Part shown: positions 45,876 to 55,420 of the stretch, piece after piece | Layout: each line of letters opens with the position of its first letter | Position numbering within the stretch: position 1 is the stretch's first letter | Notes under the pieces: model-generated | Seen by the model: the letters and a program-made list of their open reading frames with translations, nothing else | Databases searched by the model: none | Told to the model about the DNA's origin: nothing | Assembly (NCBI GenBank): GCA_025330725.1 | Contig: JAIWND010000025.1 | Coordinates: 124,001-188,000 of the forward strand | Direction: 5' to 3' | DNA: 64,000 bases | DNA from: Chlamydoabsidia padenii | Taxonomy: Eukaryota > Mucoromycota > Mucoromycetes > Mucorales > Cunninghamellaceae | Made by a program: the position numbers and the translations under genes

Positions 45876-47476
45876 TTACTTGAAAGCACCAATAGCAGTC
45901 AAAGTCATAACCATGGATCCAAATAACATCAAGGCAGTAGAGTTTACAGATAACATCCAAGACACAGATAAATCTTCTTGAGTCATGTCTTCTTGTTGCA
46001 TTGTTGATGGTTTAACCAAAGGTTCGAGTTCACTAGTATGATTCTTGACGGCAGTTGTAGTAAAAGGGTGAAATATCTTCAAATAGGAGTATCCGGGAAT
46101 AATATAGGCCAAGAAGGAGGAAGCAATACCACCTACTACCGAATAAACTTTACCAAGAGATCTAATATTTACACCAATAGCCAAAAACATGGTGAAGAGG
46201 ATCACTGTCATACTGTAATGTTGGAAATTACTAGGTTGTTTATGTACTGTTTCCAATCCAAGTGTCTTTTGGATAGCATCTCTTGCAGGATAAAACGCCA
46301 TCCTAAAGAGAGAGAAAGAGATTAGTATTCATTTTTTTTCCCCCATGACATTTTACTTACGGTACAGTAAGAATCATAGAGAGACCCAAGGCCAGGCGAC
46401 CTATATTGATCACATGGTCATCCATTGGGAAGCAGCTGAATATGTTAGCATCCGCATCTACCCCAAAACTAAGATACCCCACAATAGCAAATGAGATGGA
46501 GATGGCCCAGCTGAGAAGGGTAGAGAAGGCACTTGTCTTTGACCAGGCAGATAAGGATTGATTTCGTTGAGTTAAATAATTGCTAAAGGCGACTTGAGAG
46601 CATACAAAGGCAAAAGACATCATTCCAGTAGCAGCTACAGGATCACGACCAACAGACCACATTGGTGCATCATGTTGTCCTGCATAATAAGGTGCACGGA
46701 TCAATACAGTTAGGACCATGATAGGTAGTAAAAAGACGGCAAATGCTGACCACCTAGCCAAAGTACCGATCGATCGAAAGACATTAAAGGGGAAGATCTA
46801 AAGAAGATTAAGGTTAACTTTTCCGTACAACAACAGGGAAGACAACGATATACCAATCTTTGGGTTTCCCTATTATATTTATTTTTATTTTTATTTTACC
46901 ACAATCACAGATATGAGAATAGTCATCAATTGGCGGTCACCAAGTATAGGATATTGAGGTACATAAATGGATAACAAGACAGGAAGAGTATCAGCAACCA
47001 CTATTAAATAAAGGAGGTTAATTCATGCAAGAAGTTCCTTTTTTCTTTTCTTTGTTTGTTTTAAACTTACAAATAAAGTAGCTGATACAACTACCAGCAG
47101 ATTGTGCAAACAACATAAAGTTGAGAGTGTAAAAACCAAATTGACCCATTGTGTATTCAGCCAATCCAGCAAATGAGTAAACACCCACCTTGAGTCCACA
47201 AACAATCATACTATAGATAGCACCTGTCGTCATAATTCCCACCAACATGGATAAGACCACACCAGGAGCAAAACCAGCCAATGCCAAAGCAAAAGGAAGT
47301 CCAATAACACCAGCACCCACCGTTGCATTTACAATATTCAAAGACACTTCCACAACATTCCGAGTACCATAACCTGGTTTGGTCAATTGCGCCAGATCTA
47401 CATCATCACTGGTCATGACATTGGCCACCACACCTTGTTCTTCCACATTGTTGTCTTGAGTTACTTCCAGGGTCAT
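45876..47476 (-). CDS. AVT/SLC38-type amino-acid transporter
   Basis: Four exons (47476-47071, 47000-46900, 46797-46361, 46302-45876), 456 residues. About 30 soluble residues precede 11 predicted membrane helices. The first holds the family signature SLNIVNATVGAGVIGLPFAL; later ones include NVFRSIGTLARWSAFAVFLLP and FVCSQVAFSNYLTQRN. This is the amino-acid/auxin permease superfamily; fungal members of this length (AVT5-7 type) export amino acids from the vacuole using the proton gradient. The C-terminus ends after a last helix with GAFK. The CCG motif (TTTCAAACCCCGTA) lies about 92-105 bases upstream and an ATTCATGCAAAA-like element (CTCATGCAAAA) about 215 bases upstream. Confidence 0.9.
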
Positions 47477-49005
47477 TTATAGATCAAGTATAAGATAAAA
47501 AAACTAAAAGAAAGAAAAAGAAAAATGAGAAATGGGAAATGATGTCTTTATAATATCATTATCCTTTTCAAACCCCGTACACGCGCACAATTCCTCAAGC
47601 TCCTTTGACTCTCTCTTTTTATTGCCGTTTATATCCATCACTGATGATTTTGATTGGTGTAGACAACCCCCTGAATACACTTACTCTTTTTGCATGAGTG
47701 ATCATCCTTCTTTTTCATTTTCCCCATCGTCCAAAAGGTAGATAAAGAAGTTTTTTTTCTGCAAGTGAGAATTTCCCTTTTGAGACAATATTAACACACA
47801 TAAGAGAGACCCTGTTTTACATAAAAGACCATCACTTTTCCCTAAACGAGTCTTTATTGATATCATTAACCAAATAGATGATTTTTTAAACCTTGACAAA
47901 GATAGACATGGAACAAATTAGAAGAATACAAGTAGGATTTAAACCCACGTATAATAAAAACAACAACACCGCTTTATTGTACAACAATCCCTGGTTAACT
48001 TTTCTAGATATTTTATCTATTCCGATTGAGACGCCAGATATTATTTTGAGCCGCATGTATAGTGGCCACCAGTTTGGATCGGGAAAGACGATGATGAAGT
48101 CGAAACATAGGACTTTTTGTTTATCATTGGTGATCAAAAGGAGTGGTATGTCTTTATTTCGTCATGGCTGTTTTCTATTGTGTATCCAAACAAGAAGTTT
48201 ACAGGGGCAAACAAAGAGAATCATTTACCTTATCTTTTTAGATGTATAATGATATTGATCCAATAACTTGGTGCAATGCATAGTCAGTATGATTGTAAGT
48301 TTCACGTTAGTATGCCATCCAAAAAAAGGAAAAAGAGGCCGCTCGCTTCGATCCTTAATTGCTGTCGGTCGGGATCGGTACATCCATTTCTAAACTTTTT
48401 CTTCGTCTTGCCGGTTAAACCATTGTTGTGATGGCAAGTGGATCTATGCCTAGAGTTGTGATATAAAAAGGAGAGAAGGAAGATCAACCGGGGTGCCAAT
48501 ACTTTTTAAACCCCGACCGTGCAGGCGGAAATTTAATTACACCGACATCTTTTATCATTTTCATTTGTGTTTTATAAAAAGAGGGAGCTATCAGACTGCA
48601 GCTCTTTCCGTGCCATGTCCTTGGAATAAAGCGAACAGGCGAGATCATCAACTACTGAAGTCAACCCAGAGAGTCATCAACAGTACACTTCACTCATAGG
48701 AAAGTCTGCTAAGCGTCATCCACTAGCTTGACGAATTGGTCTAGTTTAAGAAACGTAGAACGGTAATGTACTGTATACAGATCCTGTAGAGTACGGTCAC
48801 TAAAGAAAAAAACTGAAGGTGTTGGGAAACTCGGCCTTTTATAGTTTTTCAAAGTAAAAATTTTTTTTCTTTAGGACTGCATCTCTCTTCGAATGTTCAA
48901 TCGCCGCCAAAACCCCCTAATGCTTCTATTTTTAGAACGATAGTTATATGTAAGTAGCACAAAAAAAGATCACTATTCTGCATTGGCTTTGGCAATAACA
49001 TCATG
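47477..49005. other. Divergent spacer, no gene seen
   Basis: Holds CCG motifs at 47568-47581 and 48504-48518. A 118-codon plus frame (47893-48249) overlaps an 83-codon minus frame; neither shows a domain or good codon use, so neither is called. Confidence 0.45.
47568..47581 (+). promoter_or_regulatory. Recurrent CCG motif (TTTCAAACCCCGTA)
   Basis: About 92-105 bases upstream of the amino-acid transporter start. Confidence 0.45.
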
Positions 49006-49170
49006 ACTACCAGTACTATGACTTCCAGTACTATGACAACCAGTACTATGACTACCAGCACCCTAACTACCAGCACCCTAACTACCAGCACCCTAACTAC
49101 CAGTACCCTAACTACCAGCACCTTAACTACCAGCACCCTAACTACCAGCACCCTAACTACCAGCAACATT
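49006..49170 (+). repeat. 15-base minisatellite, 11 units
   Basis: Tandem units of ACTACCAGCACCCTA. The first three end in TATG, the other eight mostly in CCTA, so two unit types are segregated. Each later junction contains CCCTAA, the telomere-type hexamer. Because 15 is a multiple of 3, all frames stay open; the TTSTL/TTSTM plus-strand frame is a by-product and not called as a gene. Confidence 0.85.
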
Positions 49171-49349
49171 ACATATCATACCCTGTCCGTCCCGCTTTTC
49201 GAGGTTTGAATGTTGACCAATAAAAAGTGGCGGACCATGAAACCATTTTTTGAATACAAAGAACAGCTAGCTGTCTATCTTGATTTTTATTTTTCTCCAA
49301 AAAAACAAGCCCTCTCTTCCTTCTTCCTTACTTACTTTTTTATATCACA

Positions 49350-49558
49350 ATGAACACCACCGGAACTTACTTCAACCTATGCTCTATTAAACTTCAACAA
49401 AAAATCAACGCGTTGGCGTCAAGTTTTGATGCTATTCTTGCTGAAGCTGCTGAAGAAGACGTCAATCCGTAGTTACTGCATGCAGAACTGCTGGGTGCAG
49501 CGTTGCCTTTTCGACGAAAGGTGCAGCCCTGGAATGCCTTCATCCACGAAGCCAAGGG
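49350..49558 (+). pseudogene. Interrupted reading frame, probable gene relic
   Basis: An ATG with a good C/T-rich, TATATCACA leader opens 40 codons (NLCSIKLQQKINALASSFD ... EEDVNP) and meets TAG at 49470-49472. The same frame then continues with protein-like sequence (LLHAELLGAALPFRRKVQPW, then NAFIHEAKG) up to a GGTAAAT donor at about 49559; a CAG acceptor follows at about 49636-49638 but leads to an early stop. The uninterrupted style on both sides of one stop suggests a recently broken gene. WNAFI resembles the start of HMG-box-like domains, a weak match. It may be a truncated functional 40-residue gene. Confidence 0.4.
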
Positions 49559-49681
49559 TAAATTTTATTTATTATATGTGCTTTATGTATCTATTTATAT
49601 CTTATGAACACTAATACTGTTTTTTTATTTTTTTCAGGTACGATACGTACAGTACATTCGTGACAAGAAGGACAAATCAAA

Positions 49682-49708
49682 TTGAAATGCCGACATTTAA
49701 ACGCCGAT
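49682..49708 (+). promoter_or_regulatory. Tandem CCG motifs upstream of TFIIS
   Basis: Two adjacent copies in the same orientation, ATTGAAATGCCGAC and ATTTAAACGCCGAT, about 73-100 bases upstream of the TFIIS start codon. Direct tandem copies 13 bases apart suggest cooperative binding. Confidence 0.5.
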
Positions 49709-49780
49709 GGGTTTGGGAGTATGGAGCGCTCTCGATTTTTTTTTTCTTTCTTCCATCTTTCTTCCCACTCTTTTTTTGAA

Positions 49781-51131
49781 ATGACAACTGAAACCGAATT
49801 ATTGAAAACAAAACGCGCACTACAAAAGGCGACTGAAAATGATAACATACAGGTATGGTGACAATACAATACAAAAAAACGACAATGTATCTCTGATCAT
49901 GATTTATATATATATATATATATATACTTTGACGTTCTATTCACCAGATTTTCCCTTTTTAACAATTAGGATATTCTCGACATTATGAATCAACTGGCTT
50001 GTGTGAAAGCTACTCAAGACTTGTTAAAGGTAAACCAAGAAAAGGAATGGATAATCAGAGACTCACCTTAATGTTACCGTTTATTATAGAAAACGGATAT
50101 CGGTAAAGTTCTAGGCAAACTACGATCCCATTCGGACACCAAGGTATCACAACGGGCAAAAGGTATTGTCAAAAAGTGGAAAGACGATGTGGTTGGCACT
50201 ACCACAGCTAGAAAACCATCTGTCACTTCTCAACGTAAGTACTTTCTACTTTTTGTACCCAACATATAACCGAACTGCTTTTTTTTCTTAATAGCATCAC
50301 AGTCACCTTCTTCTTCACCACCACCTAAAACGCCTACTGAAACAGCTGGACCACCACGAACTATCAAATCAGACGAAATGGCATTTACATCAACAGGAAA
50401 CACGCCACGCGATAAAACGATCGAATTGATGTACAATGCTTTGGCTCTGGGTAGTTTTGCAGGCAAGTAAACCTCGGGTATATACATGTTAAATGACTCA
50501 CTTTTTATTTGTTTATAGACTCGGATTTATTACTGAAAAGGGCGATGGCGATTGAACGTGCAGTCTTTACCTCGACGGGCCAAGTCGATGGTGAATACAA
50601 ATCCAAAATTCGATCACTCTCGCTCAACTTGAAAAGCAAAAGCAATCCTGGTCTAAGGGAAAGTACTGTCAGTGGGGAACTCCCGGTGACAAAACTATGC
50701 ACCATGTCTGTAGAGGTAAAAATATCAAGGGGATTAAGGGACTGTTTTTTTTTTTTTTTTTACTAACTAGTGAAATGTTTAAATAGGATATGGCATCTGA
50801 AGAATCCAAGGCTCGTGATCGACAATTGGCGGAAGAAGCATTATTCAAGGCACGAGGCGCTGGTACGGCTCAAGCAGAAACGGATATGTTTATTTGTGGT
50901 AAATGCAAGAAACGAAAATGTACCTACTTCCAAATGCAAACAAGAAGTGCGGATGAACCTATGACAACCTTTGTTACTTGTATTAGCTGTAACAACCGAT
51001 GGAAGGTAAATTGTATAGGAGGATGGTTAAAAAAAAAAAGGGGAACAAGGAGGTGGAATGGTACATTTATGGGAAGGGAATAATACTAACTGACTATCTC
51101 TTTATCTTTATTTTTTGATTAGTTTTGTTAA
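49781..51131 (+). CDS. DST1: Transcription elongation factor TFIIS
   Basis: Seven exons (49781-49852, 49970-50029, 50090-50234, 50295-50462, 50519-50715, 50787-51005, 51123-51131), 289 residues. Domain I (LW-type helical bundle, about 1-75: ILDIMNQLACVKATQDLLKKTDIGKVLGKLRSH) precedes a Ser/Pro linker, the Pol II-binding domain II (about 125-235), and the C-terminal zinc ribbon with CGKC ... CISC and the catalytic acidic hairpin RSADEPMTTF. It inserts into stalled RNA polymerase II and stimulates transcript cleavage. The last coding exon is 9 nt and supplies only Phe-Cys-stop of NRWKFC. Intron 4 is a GC-AG intron. Confidence 0.95.
50463..50518 (+). other. GC-AG intron in TFIIS
   Basis: Donor GCAG|GCAAGT, acceptor TTTATAG. 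The nearby GTAAAC four bases on would give the wrong phase; GC joins LGSFA to DSDLLLKRAM as the family requires. Confidence 0.75.
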
Positions 51132-51497
51132 AAAAAGTAGTATGGGCTGATTAATGGATTGAATGGACACTATTTTTAAACACACATACTTTTTTTTTTT
51201 TTTTTTTACAATAAAGAAACCTATTTTTACCCTTACCACACACACACGACATCTCATTAGTCACTTGGTTAGAATTGCCTCCTTTTTTGATCTGTTATCC
51301 CCGACTCATTCTTATTGTCACACAAAGCACTGCCATCTCCTCATTCTCAACTCTTTATTTTACAGCCCCTCTCTCTCTTTTCATTTTTTATATATTTATT
51401 GCTCTAATCTCTCTCTTTTACTTTTACCATAACTCTTTTTTTTTACCTTCTATTACCTTATCCCTCCCCCTTCTCTCTTCCTTATTAACCTATTATC

Positions 51498-52444
51498 ATG
51501 TCAAGCGACTTTGATAATGTATTACATAGTCTCGAAAGACAAGTCAGGGACTTCACCATGGTAAGTGAAACTACATTGACAACAATAAACCCACTTGACT
51601 TGTTTCTATGTTTTTATCAATAGGATGTTACCAATACTGATGCAAAACCCTCTAATCAAGTAAAAACAAGACAAACACCATTACCAATCAAGTCAACTAG
51701 CACTCAACGTAGTCATCGGTCTCGACCTGGGACGCAAGAAAGCGACGACGATGACGATGATATAATTGGTCACCTTTTACAAAGTCCAACCTTCCCCTCT
51801 TCAACATCTTTGCTAACTAGTGTCAAACCCTCTCCAAAGAAGATTGGCTTGGCAAGAAGTCTTAGTGCTGGTGCAAGAAAGTTTCCAAAGAAACTACTAC
51901 CTGACGAACCTGTGCCTTGTATCCCATCTGGTTTACCTAGTCTTCCTGGTACACCAGATACGACCATTACTGATACTCAAAGGGATGCTGAAGATTTGCA
52001 ACAGGCGATGCAATTGGCTTGGGCTGTCTTGGAATCAGATCCCACGGATGATCCCCCTATGGTAAGTGTATATACACACACATATAAAAGAGGATTGATT
52101 TGACATTTTAATCTTGATATATAGGACTCAACAAAGGCAACAACAACAACATCTCATCAGGACACTTTGAAACGAGACATGACAAAACAACAATCATCTT
52201 CACATCATAATATGGCACCTACAAAGACAATGACAACAAGGATATTTATTGAAGACGCAAAGAATCACAAGACTGTACAACTGACAAATGTTTTGACTAC
52301 GGCAATGGTGATTCAATACTTGAAAAGGAAGGATCTCATAGATAATAGTGAAGAATGGACCTTGTTCGAAATTGCTAATAGTCATGGTGTCGGTAAGTAA
52401 AACAAGGAAACCATATATATAAAAAGTGAATTATTAATACACAG

Positions 52445-52523
<79 letters not shown>

Positions 52524-53929
52524 GAACGCCCACTCCGGCAATGGGAAATCGTTATGGATGTCACTGGTTGCTGGGAACCAAAGGCCAACAATGCTCTACT
52601 TGTCAAAAAGTATGGGTTCTACGACACATTAACAATGAATACTATTCGGGATCGCCCATCACCTATTCACGGCTATCTTAACATTGAATACAAAAAGGGT
52701 AAATGGCAAAAACGGTACTGCTTTATTAAAGATCATGCAATCTATCATGCTAAAGATAGTAAGGTAAGTCCCATCACCCCACCTGTCAAAAAAAAAAAAA
52801 GACTAACCTATTTTTACTTTTTTGATATCCCGACTAGTGCTCGAATTCGGCTACACTTTGTTATTTGGCCTCCTTTGACGTCTATACTCTACTCAAGCCA
52901 TGCTCTACTTCTCCAACTCCATTTGTGTTTGCTCTACGGGCACAAGACCGTGCTACCAATTATGAAAAAGAAGAAGACTATATGCGACTTTTGACGGCGG
53001 AAAATCAAGCATGTTTGGAAACGTGGGTACTTGGCATTCGACAAGCAAAGGTATAAAAAAATAAAAAACGGAATGTGATAGACATACTAACCCCCCTCCC
53101 ATTCTTAAATTAGAGTATGATGCAATACCAACATAACTCAAAGATTGTCATGAATCCTTTGGCAGCTGTCACACCATCCGTTCCTGAAAATGGTGATCAA
53201 GGTCTACGTCGACACAAATCCACTAAACGAGAGCCCGAAGAACCCAGCACTGAAGGAGGACGACCTCGGGGGATGAGTAAAAGCGATTCGGCGACTCGAC
53301 GTATCACGGACGAAACGATCAAACGAAAGGTATCTACTCGGGGATTATCAAGGAGTGGAACGACACGAAATAGGGATCATCATCAACAGCAACATGATAC
53401 GATGGATGACAATAATGCGACCCTGATACATATCGATGACAAGATACAATTCTCAAAAGGATCTTTACTTGACAAGGGACAAGTGGTATCAACCAATGCA
53501 GCGACGACACCGGCAGCTACCACCACAGCACCCACCACCACCACCACCACCACCACCACAACAACAACAACAACAACAACACCGCCACAGCAGCAGCAAA
53601 ATCGGACCCCCATGTCAAGATCGAAAAGTACTAGGGAAACAAGTACTCACCATCAACAGACCCGATCAAGAGGAGATGAAGGTGTACTATCTCATCATGC
53701 ATCTATTCGACGAAAAGAACGTGGTCATGATGTTCCATTACCCAACACCAAATCAATCATGACATCTTCTGGAACACCTTTACCGCACAACAACAACAGC
53801 AATACAGATACCACCTTGTTACAACTCAGTAATACACCGGAGCGCTTCCATACTCAAACTCTCTTACAGCGCCAAATGAAACCATTGTTAAACTTTGATC
53901 AAGACATTCCTACGGATCGCAGGCGCTAA
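51498..53929 (+). CDS. RA-PH domain adaptor protein
   Basis: Six exons (51498-51560, 51624-52061, 52125-52392, 52525-52763, 52838-53050, 53114-53929), 678 residues. The disordered N-terminus begins MSSDFDNVLHSLERQVRDF. A Ras-association fold (about 180-290: TRIFIEDAKNHKTVQLTN, EEWTLFEIANSHGVERPLR) is directly followed by a PH domain (about 300-405: IHGYLNIEYKKGKWQKRYCFI, CLETWVLGIRQAK). This RA-PH tandem is that of MRL/Grb7-type Ras effectors, which link small GTPases and phosphoinositides to actin; fungal members probably act in polarised growth. The C-terminal part is low-complexity with Thr and Gln runs. Intron 3 contains 73 consecutive T. Confidence 0.85.
52447..52519 (+). repeat. 73-base T homopolymer inside an intron
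   Basis: Unbroken T tract ending a few bases before the acceptor AATAG of RA-PH intron 3, serving as an extreme polypyrimidine tract. Length may be affected by sequencing error. Confidence 0.9.
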
Positions 53930-54255
53930 ACAAACATAGTTAGTAATACCATTATTATCATTATTACTGATTCTAGACCCCCCCCCTTTTTTTTGGTATA
54001 CATTGACACAATAAAAAAACCATCATTATCACCATCACTGTCTTTTTATATCATGTTCTTGTATTATATACCAATGTTTGGAAAATCATCACATTGTCTA
54101 AATCCAGTATACTAATGCCCTATTATCACAAACCCAAAGACAATCCCAATCATTTAATTTTTAAATAAAGTTTTGTGTGTTTTTTATTATAAAAATATAT
54201 ACGAAGTGGTTAACTATTAATAAGGGTGGACATCCAAGGATTCGGGTGATACATA

Positions 54256-54870
54256 TCACTGAGTATCATGAGATACTTGTTCATTTTTACGATGTTCTTG
54301 ATTTTCCAATTCAGCGATTTCCCGTTGTGCTATATATAAACCAGATCAGTATCAACCATAGTATGTGTTTATTTTATTTTATTTTTACTTACTAAGGAAT
54401 CGACCACCCGGACCTCTAGGACGACGCATAGCATGTTTATGACGACTTTCATGTAAATAAGGCTTTCTACTTTTGGCGATACGATTCAATTCTTCCAGAC
54501 GTAGTCGAGCAGCGCGGCGTTTGAGGATCCGATGGTATTGTTTCGCATTCACATACAGAGGTTCTTCTTCTTGGGTTGGACTATGTGTTGTGGTTGGCGG
54601 ATTGGATCGTGGGCTTGAAAAGTGGTAAAGGTGATGGGGTTGAGTCGTTGTGGCCATCATGGTGAGAGGCTACAGAGAATGGTATTTAGTTGACAAGTAA
54701 ATGGGGTGGGCACTTACCATGGACTGAGTAGCAAACTGGTTCAATGAACCCCCATTCTAAAAATAAAAATAAAACCCCAACAACAATGAGTCAAAGTAAT
54801 GGTTTCCTAGTATTGTTTTTCTTCTTCTTACCAGCGATTCTTCTGGGGTGTCATGTTGTGAGGGAGTCAT
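54256..54870 (-). CDS. HAP2: CCAAT-binding factor subunit HAP2/NF-YA
   Basis: Four exons (54870-54832, 54756-54718, 54669-54393, 54329-54256), 142 residues, short compared with most fungal Hap2. The core domain spans about 60-115: [20 protein letters not shown], the subunit-association helix, then the DNA-contact part [10 protein letters not shown] ... [21 protein letters not shown]. With HAP3 and HAP5 it binds CCAAT boxes and, in other fungi, controls respiration and nitrogen or iron genes. The N-terminal activation region is minimal. A CCG motif (GTTAAAACACCGCC) lies 310 bases upstream, farther than usual, perhaps because of an unseen 5' non-coding exon. Confidence 0.93.
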
Positions 54871-55420
54871 GATGTGTCTTTTAGTTTGGTTGCCGCAAGA
54901 GAATCTATAAGAATGATAAACAAGAGTGAGTTGAGAATGTAAAAAGCCATATTGTTGTCGTTTCTATAAAATAGAATCAAAGAAATCTGGCATTATGCTT
55001 TTTATTTTATTTTATGCGTTACCGAGAAGTGACAAAGAGTTCTTATTTGTTGAGATAAAAAAAGAGGGAGGGCAAAACAACCAGCCAATAGCAATAGTGT
55101 AGTGGAGACGAGCGAATAAGAAAAGAGGAAGAGGAAGGGAAAAAAAAAGGACGAAAAACGAAAGTTGTTCACTTAAATGTTAAAACACCGCCTGACCAAT
55201 CAAATGACTGACTGGATAAACTGGCTCAGCACATGGCCACATCTTACCATGATGACCCAAGGTGAAGATTATGCATCAACAATGCTTTATTGATTAACAC
55301 GTTTAAACAAGAGACAGAGATGGACAATCTATTATTTTTTTAATATTATTATTAAAAAGTGTATGCTATTGTATATGTGGGAGAGGGAGAAAAAAAGACT
55401 AAATAACATTATTACTAGAT
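54871..55420. other. Spacer upstream of HAP2
   Basis: 550 bases with no gene seen. CCG motif at 55179-55192; A/G-rich stretches near 55050-55160. Confidence 0.5.

Noticed and set aside
47930..47960. tRNA-like T-stem/loop on the minus strand
   Set aside because: The loop deviates from TTCRA and no D-arm, anticodon arm or acceptor stem can be found.
47893..48249. 118-codon frame with YSGHQFG, recalling the SelO YxGHQFG motif
   Set aside because: Only a few residues match, the rest has no SelO features, and an overlapping minus-strand frame is equally open.
49006..49170. Interstitial telomere or CRISPR-like array
   Set aside because: The unit is 15 bases with no unique spacers, and CCCTAA occurs only at unit junctions.
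49003..49209. Thr/Ser repeat protein (TTSTL units)
   Set aside because: The frame exists only because the minisatellite unit is 15 bases; no gene signals surround it.
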